DNA from: Clostridium fallax
GTDB lineage: Bacteria > Bacillota > Clostridia > Clostridiales > Clostridiaceae
Assembly (NCBI RefSeq): GCF_900129365.1
Contig: NZ_FQVM01000004.1
Location: 89,286-153,285 of the forward strand
Direction of reading: 5' to 3'
Length of the DNA stretch: 64,000 nucleotides
The position numbers were made by a program, and so were the translations under genes. A model generated the notes under the pieces. It worked only from the letters and a program-made list of their open reading frames with translations, ran no database searches and had not been told where the DNA came from. Positions 43,125 through 51,497 of this stretch are shown one piece after another (the stretch's first letter is position 1; each line of letters begins with the position of its first letter).

Positions 43125-43352
43125 TTAAATGTCACTTTCCTCGGATTTAGTAAAGTTTTCAGTAGAAGTTAGAATATCTCCTCTACTTTCTATAGAGTCA
43201 AAGCCTTCTTTAGAAAGCAAACTTTTAAAAGGACTTATAATATTTTCATAAGAATATAAATATTCAAATCCTATTTGATTAATTTTTGCAAGCTCTTCAA
43301 TAGGTGTACCAATTTTTCTTAGTTCTTCAAAACTGTTTGGTGAAAACTTCAT
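43125..43352 (-). CDS. Uncharacterised small protein, 75 residues
   Basis: First of three leftward genes ahead of the Sm-like pair. ATG at 43352 follows GGAGGTGACTTT directly; the earlier ATG at 43373 lies before that site. Sequence begins MKFSPNSFEELRKIGT, hydrophilic with no signal peptide or cysteine. Contains EELAKINQIGFEYLYSYENI and ends with a Ser/Glu-rich tail. Function unknown. Confidence 0.55.
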   Translation of the reverse strand: MKFSPNSFEELRKIGTPIEELAKINQIGFEYLYSYENIISPFKSLLSKEGFDSIESRGDILTSTENFTKSEESDI

Positions 43353-43678
43353 AAAGTCACCTCCAATTTTCATCTGTTTTTATTCTAAATTGTCTCTTCA
43401 ATATAATATATTTAATTAGATGAAATTTGTTACTAAATATTTTTATTAAGTAATATAAAATCTATAAATTAGAGAATATTTAAAAATATATAAATATTGC
43501 ACATAAAAATATTTTTCATTAGAAACGATAATGAATTTCTTTTATAAATAATAATTAATGAATAAAAATAATTAAAGGAAAGATTTTTTTTATCGAAAAT
43601 CATAAAGGGATAATAATTTAATATTTATATTAATTTTAAATTTAAATAAAATATTTTTATTCTTAAGGAGGAAATTCT
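43353..43678. other. Divergent promoter region
   Basis: AT-rich bases between the leftward 75-residue gene and bacteriohemerythrin. I see no clear -35/-10 pairs, no sporulation-sigma match I trust and no gene. Confidence 0.35.
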
Positions 43679-44095
43679 ATGTTTCAATGGAAGAATGAGT
43701 ATAGTGTTAATGTAGAAGAAATAAATAATCAACATAAAAGATTATTTGAAATAGGAAATGAGATTGCAGGGAAAGTAAAGAATTATGATTCTACTGAAGA
43801 TAATTATGATGAAATCAAAAAACTTTTAAAAGAATTAGAGGATTATACAAGATATCATTTTGATTATGAAGAAAAACTTATGGCAAAATATAATTATGAA
43901 GAACTTAAAAAACAAAAGGAGCAGCATAAGCACTTTGTTGATAAGATTTCAAATCTTATAGGTGATGATATATATATAAATCAGAAACAATCTCTTATGA
44001 AAATGTTAACTTTTGTTTTAGATTGGATAAGCACTCATATTTTAAAATGTGATATGGATTATAAAGATTGTTTAAATAGCCAAGGACAATATTAA
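43679..44095 (+). CDS. Bacteriohemerythrin
   Basis: 138-residue four-helix oxygen-binding protein with a di-iron site. The metal-ligand motifs are present: the first His in NNQHKRLFE, HFDYEEKLM, EQHKHFVDK and STHILKCDMDYKDC. Length and single domain match free bacteriohemerythrins, which bind O2 or NO and may protect anaerobes from oxygen. ATG start behind AAGGAGG. A terminator follows the gene 11 bases later, so it is monocistronic. Confidence 0.92.
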   Translation: MFQWKNEYSVNVEEINNQHKRLFEIGNEIAGKVKNYDSTEDNYDEIKKLLKELEDYTRYHFDYEEKLMAKYNYEELKKQKEQHKHFVDKISNLIGDDIYINQKQSLMKMLTFVLDWISTHILKCDMDYKDCLNSQGQY

Positions 44096-44105
44096 AGTAT
44101 GTTAT

Positions 44106-44137
44106 AAAAACACTATAAATAATTTATAGTGTTTTTA
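44106..44137 (+). terminator. Terminator after bacteriohemerythrin
   Basis: AAAAACACTATAAAT pairs with ATTTATAGTGTTTTT, ending in Ts. Confidence 0.8.
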
Positions 44138-44195
44138 TAATATTTTTGTATAAAAATAAAATTAACTGTCAATAATCCTCAATGAGGTGAGGATT

Positions 44196-44783
44196 GTGAA
44201 AAAAAAGAATTTATTAGCAGTTAGTTTTATATTAGGAATTATTATTGTATTTATTTTAAGCTACAATATATCAAATAAATTTTACGGAAATAACCAAGGG
44301 GAAGATAAGGCTGTAAATACTGAAGTAGAGACAAAGCTTTCAGAGAATACATTAATAGTTTTAAAGAATAAGCAAAACTTAAAAAATGATCCTATAGTTG
44401 AAAAACAATTTTCTGTAGAAAAATTAAAAGAAAATATGGGGTTAAAAGAGGATATAACTAAGGAAAAAATTATAAAATATTATTCTTATTCAGATTATAA
44501 ATTAGTAGAAGATAATAAAAATCAATTGGTATTTCTAAAAGATTCTTCTCAAAAGTTAGTAGCAAACAAATATTATGTTGGAGAAAAAGAAGGTTATCTT
44601 ACTATATATAAAACTAACAAAAATGGAGATTTAATTATAGAAAATGAAAAAACAGATATATTTAAAGATATAAGAAAAATTAATGATGTTAATGAGGATA
44701 TTCAAGAAGATATAAAAAATTTTAAAAAGCAATTTGATAGTAAAGAAGAAGCAGAAGAATATATATCTTTAATAGCATCATAA
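44196..44783 (+). CDS. BofC-like sporulation protein
   Basis: 195-residue protein with an N-terminal hydrophobic signal/anchor segment (about 6-25), so located at or across the membrane. The central region (about 90-145), SDYKLVEDNKNQLVFLKD then KYYVGEKEGYLTIYK, resembles the C-terminal BofC domain that, in Bacillus, controls the sigma-K checkpoint signal. Position also fits: in B. subtilis bofC lies next to ruvA-ruvB, as here. GTG at 44196 is behind GAGGTGAGG; the GTG at 44187 is part of that site. The sequence similarity is moderate; the synteny makes me fairly confident. Confidence 0.65.
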   Translation: MKKKNLLAVSFILGIIIVFILSYNISNKFYGNNQGEDKAVNTEVETKLSENTLIVLKNKQNLKNDPIVEKQFSVEKLKENMGLKEDITKEKIIKYYSYSDYKLVEDNKNQLVFLKDSSQKLVANKYYVGEKEGYLTIYKTNKNGDLIIENEKTDIFKDIRKINDVNEDIQEDIKNFKKQFDSKEEAEEYISLIAS

Positions 44784-44831
44784 ATAAAAAACTAATTTTA
44801 AATAAAAACATATAAATCTTATTATTAGTAA

Positions 44832-44871
44832 AATGCTTTGCAGGTAAATATTCTTGCAAGGCATTAATTTT
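44832..44871 (+). terminator. Terminator between the bofC-like gene and ruvA
   Basis: AATGCTTTGCAGG pairs with CTTGCAAGGCATT with G-T pairs, followed by a T-rich tract. Confidence 0.7.
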
Positions 44872-44988
44872 TACAATTCGATTTATATTATAGTTTACAT
44901 AGGGTTAAAAGCCAATTGTTATTGATAAAAATCTCTTTAAATGTTAAAGTAGAATGTAGGTTTTATTTGTTTTAGTGAGGTGAAGCAA

Positions 44989-45585
44989 TTGTACGAATAT
45001 ATTATTGGAAAGTATAAAGGTCTAAATAAAGACTATGTTATTATTGAAAACAATGGATTAGGATATAAAATTTTTACATCAGGCAGTACCATTGCTAAGA
45101 TGCCTAAGATAAATGAAGAGGTTACTCTATATTTAGAGCAGATAGTTCGTCAAGATTTTATAGGACTATATGGATTTTTAACTAAAGAAGAACTTGAAAT
45201 GTTTAAAAAACTTTTAACTATTAATGGAGTAGGTTCAAAAGCTGCATTATCTTTATTATCTATTAGTAATGTAAATAATTTAAAATACGCTATTTTAATA
45301 GGAGATGAAAAACATATTGTAAGAGCTCCTGGAATAGGTAAAAAAACAGCTCAAAGAATTATTTTAGAACTTAAAGATAAATTTAAAGAAGATGAAATTT
45401 TAGAAGAGCATTCAATAGATAGTGGTGAAGAAAGTGATAAGTTTAATATAATAAAAGAAGCTAAAAGCGCTTTAGTAGCTTTAGGCTATACAGAAAAGGA
45501 AGCAGAAAAATCATTAAAATCAATAGATAAAAATGACTCTTTAGAAAATATTATAAAGAAATCTTTAATACAGTTAATGGGTTAG
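44989..45585 (+). CDS. ruvA: Holliday junction branch-migration protein RuvA
   Basis: 198-residue DNA-binding subunit that holds the four-way junction while RuvB drives branch migration. Begins YEYIIGKYKGL; the helix-hairpin-helix motifs are visible in LLTINGVGSKAALSLLS and RAPGIGKKTAQRIILELKDK. C-terminal domain III (about 150-198) contacts RuvB. TTG at 44989 matches the family start; GTG at 44980 lies inside the GAGGTG site. Ten bases separate it from ruvB. Confidence 0.96.
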   Translation: MYEYIIGKYKGLNKDYVIIENNGLGYKIFTSGSTIAKMPKINEEVTLYLEQIVRQDFIGLYGFLTKEELEMFKKLLTINGVGSKAALSLLSISNVNNLKYAILIGDEKHIVRAPGIGKKTAQRIILELKDKFKEDEILEEHSIDSGEESDKFNIIKEAKSALVALGYTEKEAEKSLKSIDKNDSLENIIKKSLIQLMG

Positions 45586-45595
45586 GGGTGAAAGT

Positions 45596-46639
45596 ATGGA
45601 GGAGAGATTAATAACTTCTAAAGAAATTGAAGAAGACTTAGTTTCTAGAGACTTTAGTTTACGTCCTCAAAGATTAAAGGAATATATAGGTCAGGATAAG
45701 GTGAAAGAAAGACTTAATATATTTATAATAGCTGCCCAAAATAGAGATGAAGCTTTAGATCATGTACTTTTATATGGACCACCAGGACTTGGTAAAACCA
45801 CCTTAGCGAATATTATTGCCAAGGAAATGAAAGGAAACTTAAAAGTAACATCTGGTCCTGCAATAGAAAGAGCAGGAGATTTAGCAGCTATTTTAACTAC
45901 TTTAAATGATAATGATGTTTTGTTTATTGATGAAATTCATAGACTTAATAGAAGTGTAGAAGAAATCCTTTATCCTGCAATGGAAGATTATGCTTTAGAT
46001 ATAGTAATAGGAAAGGGCGCTGCAGCTAAGTCTATAAGAATAGATTTACCTCAGTTTACTTTAATAGGAGCAACTACAAGAGTTGGAATGTTAACCTCCC
46101 CTTTAAGAGACAGATTTGGTGTTTTATGTTCTATGGAATATTACACTAATGAAGATCTAAAAGAGATTATAGTAAGAAGTGCTTCTATCTTAAATTGTGA
46201 TATTACAGAAGAAGGCGCCTTTGAAATTGCAAGAAGATCTAGAGGTACTCCAAGAATTGCAAATAGACTTCTTAAAAGAGTAAGGGATTATGCAGAGGTT
46301 AAGGGGGATTCATTAATAGACTATAATATTGCAAAGTATGCTTTAGAATTATTAGAAGTAGATAAAGAAGGCTTTGATAGAATAGACAATAAAATTTTAG
46401 AAGCTATTATTGATAACTTTAAAGGTGGCCCTGTAGGCATAGAAACTCTTTCTTATTTTATAGGAGAAGAACTAGATACTATAGAGGATGTATATGAACC
46501 TTATCTTTTGCAAAGGGGATTTATAGTAAGAACTCCAAGAGGAAGAATTGCAACAGAAAAGGCTTACAGACACTTAAAAAGGGATATTAAAGGTGAAAAA
46601 ATAAATTCTTTAAATAATCAATGTAATTTATTTGATTAA
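45596..46639 (+). CDS. ruvB: Holliday junction branch-migration ATPase RuvB
   Basis: 347-residue AAA+ motor. Walker A GPPGLGKTTLA near residue 60-70, Walker B VLFIDEIHRLN, sensor GATTRVGML and the arginine-finger region SPLRDRFG. C-terminal winged helix ends QRGFIVRTPRGRIAT. ATG start behind GGGGTGAAA. Operon with ruvA. Confidence 0.97.
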   Translation: MEERLITSKEIEEDLVSRDFSLRPQRLKEYIGQDKVKERLNIFIIAAQNRDEALDHVLLYGPPGLGKTTLANIIAKEMKGNLKVTSGPAIERAGDLAAILTTLNDNDVLFIDEIHRLNRSVEEILYPAMEDYALDIVIGKGAAAKSIRIDLPQFTLIGATTRVGMLTSPLRDRFGVLCSMEYYTNEDLKEIIVRSASILNCDITEEGAFEIARRSRGTPRIANRLLKRVRDYAEVKGDSLIDYNIAKYALELLEVDKEGFDRIDNKILEAIIDNFKGGPVGIETLSYFIGEELDTIEDVYEPYLLQRGFIVRTPRGRIATEKAYRHLKRDIKGEKINSLNNQCNLFD

Positions 46640-46804
46640 ATTAAAGTATAAAATATATAAATAATTATTAATAGTTCTTTATGGATATTAATAATAAAAA
46701 ATTATTCATAAATTAAACAATATAAATATTTTACTTTTAGAATTATAGATTTTTAATTTATAAAGTAAAATATGATTTACTAACTAAGATGAGAAGGTGT
46801 AGAG

Positions 46805-47830
46805 ATGAAAGTAACTGATTTTGATTTTTATTTACCAGAAGAACTTATAGCACAACATCCTCTAAAAGATAGAGATTCATCAAGGCTAATGGTTCTTGAT
46901 AGAGAAACAGGAAAGGTTTCACATAAAGTTTTTCATGATATAATAGATTATTTAAACCCAGGAGATACATTGGTTTTAAATAATACAAGGGTATTACCAG
47001 CAAGACTTATTGGTGAAAAAGCAGAAACTGGTGGAAAAATAGAATTCCTTTTATTAAAGAGAATAGAAGGAGATAAGTGGGAATGTCTTGCAAAGCCAGG
47101 AAAGAGAGCAAAAGTGGGAACTGAATTTACTTTTGGTGATGGAAAGCTTAAAGGGATAGTTAGAGAAATAGGTGAAGAAGGTAATAGAATAGTAGAATTT
47201 ATCTATGATGGAATTTTTGAAACTGTTTTAGATGAATTAGGACAAATGCCACTACCACCATATATACATGAAAGATTAGAAGATAGAGAAAGATATCAAA
47301 CAGTTTATTCTAAAGAAAAAGGATCAGCTGCAGCTCCTACAGCAGGGCTACATTTTACAAAGGATCTTTTAGAAAAGATAAAAGAAAAAGGAGTAAATAT
47401 TGCATACTTAACTCTTCACGTAGGTCTTGGTACTTTTAGACCTGTTAAAGTTGATACCATAGAAAATCATATAATGCATTCAGAATATTATCATTTAGAT
47501 AAAGAAGATGCAAAAATTATAAACGATACAAAAGAAAATGGTGGAAGAGTTATAGCAGTAGGTACCACATCAACAAGAACCTTAGAGACTATAGGTGATG
47601 AAAATGGTAGAGTAAAAGAATCAAGTGGATGGACTGATATTTTTATATACCCAGGATATAAATTTAAAATTGTAGATTCTCTTATAACTAATTTCCATTT
47701 ACCAGAGTCTACATTAATAATGTTAGTAAGTGCATTAGCAGGTAAAGAAAATGTTATGAATGCATATAAAGAAGCAGTTGAAGAAAAATATAGATTTTTC
47801 TCCTTTGGAGATGCTATGTTTATTAAGTAG
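46805..47830 (+). CDS. queA: S-adenosylmethionine:tRNA ribosyltransferase-isomerase
   Basis: 341-residue enzyme that adds the epoxycyclopentane ring to preQ1-modified tRNA in queuosine synthesis. Conserved blocks include FYLPEELIAQHPL, NNTRVLPARL, APTAGLHFT, VGLGTFRPVK and LITNFHLPEST. ATG start behind GAGAAGG. Followed 35 bases later by tgt; no preQ1 riboswitch is seen upstream. Confidence 0.96.
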   Translation: MKVTDFDFYLPEELIAQHPLKDRDSSRLMVLDRETGKVSHKVFHDIIDYLNPGDTLVLNNTRVLPARLIGEKAETGGKIEFLLLKRIEGDKWECLAKPGKRAKVGTEFTFGDGKLKGIVREIGEEGNRIVEFIYDGIFETVLDELGQMPLPPYIHERLEDRERYQTVYSKEKGSAAAPTAGLHFTKDLLEKIKEKGVNIAYLTLHVGLGTFRPVKVDTIENHIMHSEYYHLDKEDAKIINDTKENGGRVIAVGTTSTRTLETIGDENGRVKESSGWTDIFIYPGYKFKIVDSLITNFHLPESTLIMLVSALAGKENVMNAYKEAVEEKYRFFSFGDAMFIK

Positions 47831-47865
47831 AAAAAGTAAGCTATAAAAGGAAGGATGTATAAAAG

Positions 47866-49005
47866 ATGTCAAAGGACTATACACTACTTAAAAAAGATGG
47901 TGAGGCTAGAAGAGGTGAGTTTAGAACACCGCATGGTACAATTCAAACTCCAGTATTTATGAATGTTGGAACTTTAGCTGCTATTAAGGGAGCAGTATCA
48001 ACTATGGATCTTAAGGAAGTAGGTTGCCAAGTTGAATTGTCAAATACTTATCATCTACACTTAAGACCAGGAGATAAAGTTGTAAAAAAGATGGGAGGAC
48101 TTCACAAGTTTATGAATTGGGATAGGCCAATTCTTACAGATTCCGGTGGATTCCAAGTGTTTTCTTTAGCAGGAATTAGAAAGATAAAGGAAGAGGGAGT
48201 TTACTTTAACTCTCATATAGATGGAAAAAAAATATTCATGGGACCAGAAGAAAGTATGCAAATTCAAAGCAATTTAGCATCAACTATAGCTATGGCTTTT
48301 GATGAATGTATAGAAATACCATCACCTAGAGATTATGTAGAAAAATCAGTAGCTAGAACTACAAGATGGCTTGAAAGATGTAAAAAGGAAATGGATAGGT
48401 TGAATTCTCTAGATGATACTATAAACAAAAAACAAATGCTTTTTGGTATAAATCAAGGAGCTACTTTTAAAGATATAAGAATAGAACATGCAAAAACAAT
48501 AAGTAAAATGGATTTAGATGGATATGCAATAGGTGGATTAGCAGTTGGAGAAACTCACGAAGAAATGTATGAAATAATAGAAACTGTAGTACCATATCTT
48601 CCAGAGGATAAACCAATATATCTTATGGGAGTTGGCCTTCCAAGTAATATATTAGAAGCAGTAGATAGAGGTGTAGACTTTTTTGACTGTGTTTTACCTG
48701 CAAGAAATGGAAGACATGGACATGTGTTTACAAAAGAAGGAAAAATAAACCTGTTTAATGCTAAATTTGAATTAGATAATAGACCAATAGATGAAGGATG
48801 TCAGTGTCCTGCTTGTAAAAATTATACTAGAGCATACATAAGACATTTATTTAAAGCAAAAGAAATGTTAGCTATGAGATTATGTGTTCTTCATAACTTA
48901 TACTTCTACAATAAACTTATGGAAGATATAAGAAATGCTATAGATAATGGAAATTTTAAGGAATTTAAGAAACAAAAGCTTGAAGAATGGGGCGGAAGAG
49001 CGTAA
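47866..49005 (+). CDS. tgt: tRNA-guanine transglycosylase (bacterial type)
   Basis: 379-residue enzyme that replaces G34 of tRNAs with preQ1. The N-terminal block MNVGTLAAIKG, the active Asp in LTDSGGFQVFSLA, the nucleophile Asp in GVDFFDCVLPARNGRHG and the zinc site CQCPACKNYTRAYIRHLF are all intact. ATG start behind AAGGAAGG. Sits between queA and yajC, the order common in clostridia. Confidence 0.97.
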   Translation: MSKDYTLLKKDGEARRGEFRTPHGTIQTPVFMNVGTLAAIKGAVSTMDLKEVGCQVELSNTYHLHLRPGDKVVKKMGGLHKFMNWDRPILTDSGGFQVFSLAGIRKIKEEGVYFNSHIDGKKIFMGPEESMQIQSNLASTIAMAFDECIEIPSPRDYVEKSVARTTRWLERCKKEMDRLNSLDDTINKKQMLFGINQGATFKDIRIEHAKTISKMDLDGYAIGGLAVGETHEEMYEIIETVVPYLPEDKPIYLMGVGLPSNILEAVDRGVDFFDCVLPARNGRHGHVFTKEGKINLFNAKFELDNRPIDEGCQCPACKNYTRAYIRHLFKAKEMLAMRLCVLHNLYFYNKLMEDIRNAIDNGNFKEFKKQKLEEWGGRA

Positions 49006-49051
49006 TATATTTTGTGTACACTGTTTTAATTTGAGAAAGGAGGATTATACA

Positions 49052-49333
49052 ATGTCAATGGCACTATTAATGCAAATATTACCTTTTGTAGTTATATTAG
49101 GGGTGTTTTATTTATTTTTAATACTTCCAGAAAAGAAGAGAAGAAAAAAATATGAAGGAATGTTAGATTCACTAAAAGTTAATGATGAAGTTTTAACTAG
49201 AGGTGGAATAATAGGAAAAATAATTACAATAAAGGATGATTATGTAGTAGTAGAAAGTGGTCCAGAAAGAGCTAGACTTAAACTTTCTAAACAAGGTATA
49301 TCAACAGTTTTAACTGAAGAAGAAAGCAAATAG
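49052..49333 (+). CDS. yajC: Preprotein translocase subunit YajC
   Basis: 93-residue single-span membrane protein that joins SecD/SecF to the Sec channel. A hydrophobic segment at about 6-24 is followed by LPEKKRRKKYEGML and LKVNDEVLTRGGIIGKI. ATG at 49052 is behind AAAGGAGG; an upstream frame overlapping tgt is not used. Confidence 0.93.
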   Translation: MSMALLMQILPFVVILGVFYLFLILPEKKRRKKYEGMLDSLKVNDEVLTRGGIIGKIITIKDDYVVVESGPERARLKLSKQGISTVLTEEESK

Positions 49334-49389
49334 TTATATAACATCTTCTATATACATAGATATTAGTATATAGGAGGTGTTTTTATTTT

Positions 49390-49761
49390 ATGAGATTGAA
49401 AATAAGTTTTAAAGCTATTTTAAAGGGAGTTTTAAGAGGACTAATTTTAAATTTTATACTTTTAGGAGTTTTATTTTTAACTATGATTTTTAAGGATATA
49501 AGTTCTGATGGATTAAATATAATATGGACAATCATCATATCTTTATCTATAGTTTATGGTTCTATAGTAGCTACTATTAAAAATGGTGAAAATGGTTGGC
49601 TTATAGGATTGATTTTAGGAGCTTTATATTTTGGTATAATTTTTATTATTGCTAAAATTTTCTTTAATAGTACTTTAGATATGAATTTATTTAGTACAAC
49701 AAAATTCTTTATATTTATGGTAATAGGTATGTTATCTGGAATGTTAGGAATAAATATTTAA
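49390..49761 (+). CDS. TIGR04086-family (YrzE-type) membrane protein
   Basis: 123-residue integral membrane protein with four hydrophobic segments. It fits the TIGR04086 family found between yajC and the SCIFF peptide genes in clostridia; the conserved charged segment is NGENGWLIGLILGALYF. Function unknown. ATG start behind AGGAGGTG. Confidence 0.75.
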   Translation: MRLKISFKAILKGVLRGLILNFILLGVLFLTMIFKDISSDGLNIIWTIIISLSIVYGSIVATIKNGENGWLIGLILGALYFGIIFIIAKIFFNSTLDMNLFSTTKFFIFMVIGMLSGMLGINI

Positions 49762-49788
49762 AAAAATCTTTTCCCTAAATTATCTTTG

Positions 49789-49797
49789 TGTTATAAT
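49789..49797 (+). promoter_or_regulatory. Extended -10 promoter element for the SCIFF gene
   Basis: TGTTATAAT; a weak -35 (TTTTCC) lies 17 bases upstream. It would let the precursor peptide be made independently of the upstream Sec genes. Confidence 0.5.
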
Positions 49798-49830
49798 GGT
49801 TAAGTAATTGAAGAGAATGGGGGAGAAGTA

Positions 49831-49968
49831 ATGAAGCACATTAAAACAATAAACAAGTCAAACTTAAAAAATAGCTTATGCAAGCCAGGATGTAAAGAGT
49901 GTGCTAACTCATGCCAATCAGCTTGTAAAACTTCATGCACAGTAGCAAACTTAGCTTGTGAAAATTAA
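49831..49968 (+). CDS. scfA: SCIFF ranthipeptide precursor (six-cysteines-in-forty-five family)
   Basis: 45-residue ribosomally made peptide of the SCIFF family, precursor for the neighbouring radical-SAM maturase. Begins MKHIKTINKSNLKN; the C-terminal half has Cys at 17, 21, 24, 28, 32, 36 and 43 with the conserved SCQSACKTSCTV block. In the characterised C. thermocellum homologue (CteA) the maturase makes a thioether between Cys32 and Thr37; both residues are at the same numbers here. ATG start behind GGGGGAGAAG. No leader-peptidase or exporter adjoins. Confidence 0.93.
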   Translation: MKHIKTINKSNLKNSLCKPGCKECANSCQSACKTSCTVANLACEN

Positions 49969-49991
49969 TTATAATAAAAATTAACTTTATG

Positions 49992-50017
49992 TGGCAGTAA
50001 CAAGTGTGTTACTGCCA
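49992..50017 (+). promoter_or_regulatory. Perfect hairpin between SCIFF precursor and its maturase
   Basis: TGGCAGTAAC, loop AAGTGT, GTTACTGCCA: a perfect ten-base stem with no T-run after it. It could slow or partly stop transcription or protect the short upstream message, giving more peptide than enzyme; that role is inferred. Confidence 0.6.
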
Positions 50018-50037
50018 TAATTGCAGTTGGGAGGATT

Positions 50038-51408
50038 TTGAAATTGGAATTAGTTCATAAATTTAAGCAAGATGACCAATATTTTTTAATAGATGTTAAT
50101 TCAGGAAGCTTACATGTTATAGATAAACTTATATATGATATGATCACTGATTATAGTAAATTAGAAGATAGAGAAAGTATTATAAAAAGACTAGATGGTA
50201 TTTATAGCAAGGAAGATATAGAAGAAGCTTATAAAGATTTAGAAGAGCTTGTTAAAGAAGAAATGCTATATTCAAAGGATTTATATGAAGAAATAGCTAA
50301 AAAAGATGATGGAAAAAACTATATAAAAGCATTATGCTTAAATGTAGTTCACGATTGTAACTTAAGATGTAAATATTGTTTTGCAGACGAAGGTGAGTAT
50401 AAAGGCTGCAGAAAGCCTATGAGTGTAGAAGTTGGTAAAAAATCTATAGATTATGTTATAGAAAAATCTGGTCCTAGAAAAAATATAGAAATAGACCTTT
50501 TTGGCGGAGAGCCATTAATGGTTTTCAATAATATAAAAGAGATAGTAGATTATGGAGTAGAGCAAGGTAAAATCCATAATAAAAATATAAGATTTACAAT
50601 GACAACTAATGCAACACTTTTAAATGATGAAATTATGGAATATATTGATAAGAATATGGGAAATATAGTTTTATCAATAGATGGTAGAAAATCTGTAAAT
50701 GATGCTGTAAGAGTTAGAAGAGACGGTACAGGCTCCTTTGATGCAATAATGCCAAAAATTAAAAAAATGGTAGATATGAGAGATAAGTCAAAGCAATTTT
50801 ATGTTAGAGGAACTTTTACAAGAAATAATACTGATTTCTTTGAAGATATAATGGCTTTAGCAAATGAGGGATTTAAGGAAATATCAGTAGAACCAGTAGT
50901 TTTACCAGATGACCATGAACTTTCTTTAAGAAGAGAAGATTTACCAGAAATCTTTGAACAATATGATAAGTTATATAAAGAAATGGTAAAAAGACATAAA
51001 GAGGGAAATGAATTTAAATTTTATCACTTTAACATAGATATAAATGGTGGACCATGTGTTTATAAGAGAATTTCAGGTTGTGGAGCAGGCTTTGAATATG
51101 TTGCTATAACTCCAGATGGAGAAGTTTATCCTTGTCACCAATTTGTAGGAAACCCAGATTTTCTATTAGGTAATATATATGATAAAACAATAAACACTGA
51201 GCTTTCAGATGAATTTAAAAATGCACATATATATAACAAACCAACTTGTAAAAATTGTTGGGCAAGATTCTATTGTAGTGGTGGATGTCAGGCAAACAAC
51301 TTTAATTTTAATGGAGATATTCATATTCCATATGAAATAGGATGTGAAATGCAAAAGAAGAGAATAGAATGTGCTATAGCATTAAAAGCTAAGATGATGG
51401 AAGAATAA
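50038..51408 (+). CDS. scfB: SCIFF radical-SAM maturase
   Basis: 456-residue radical-SAM enzyme with SPASM extension that forms thioether links in the SCIFF peptide. An N-terminal peptide-binding (RRE) region covers about 1-90; the radical-SAM cluster CxxxCxxC is at C107, C111, C114 (HDCNLRCKYCFA). The SPASM domain has GCGAGFEYVAITPDGEVYPCHQ and CKNCWARFYCSGGCQ near the C-terminus. Two TTG starts, 50038 and 50044, follow GGGAGG; the second has better spacing but I give the first. Adjacent to its precursor gene and upstream of secD. Confidence 0.94.
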   Translation: MKLELVHKFKQDDQYFLIDVNSGSLHVIDKLIYDMITDYSKLEDRESIIKRLDGIYSKEDIEEAYKDLEELVKEEMLYSKDLYEEIAKKDDGKNYIKALCLNVVHDCNLRCKYCFADEGEYKGCRKPMSVEVGKKSIDYVIEKSGPRKNIEIDLFGGEPLMVFNNIKEIVDYGVEQGKIHNKNIRFTMTTNATLLNDEIMEYIDKNMGNIVLSIDGRKSVNDAVRVRRDGTGSFDAIMPKIKKMVDMRDKSKQFYVRGTFTRNNTDFFEDIMALANEGFKEISVEPVVLPDDHELSLRREDLPEIFEQYDKLYKEMVKRHKEGNEFKFYHFNIDINGGPCVYKRISGCGAGFEYVAITPDGEVYPCHQFVGNPDFLLGNIYDKTINTELSDEFKNAHIYNKPTCKNCWARFYCSGGCQANNFNFNGDIHIPYEIGCEMQKKRIECAIALKAKMMEE

Positions 51409-51497
51409 TCTAAAATTATTAATTTACTACTTATAAAAAATAGATATAATTAAATTAGAACACAATTAGAAGTATGAGAATACAGAGGGGGATAAGA

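Noticed and set aside
43500..43530. Fur-like box (GATAATGA) ahead of bacteriohemerythrin
   Set aside because: Only a half-site resembles the consensus, in an AT-rich context where it is not unexpected.
46640..46804. Possible preQ1 riboswitch ahead of queA-tgt
   Set aside because: No C-rich loop with an A-rich tail matching the preQ1-I pattern was found; only AT-rich sequence.
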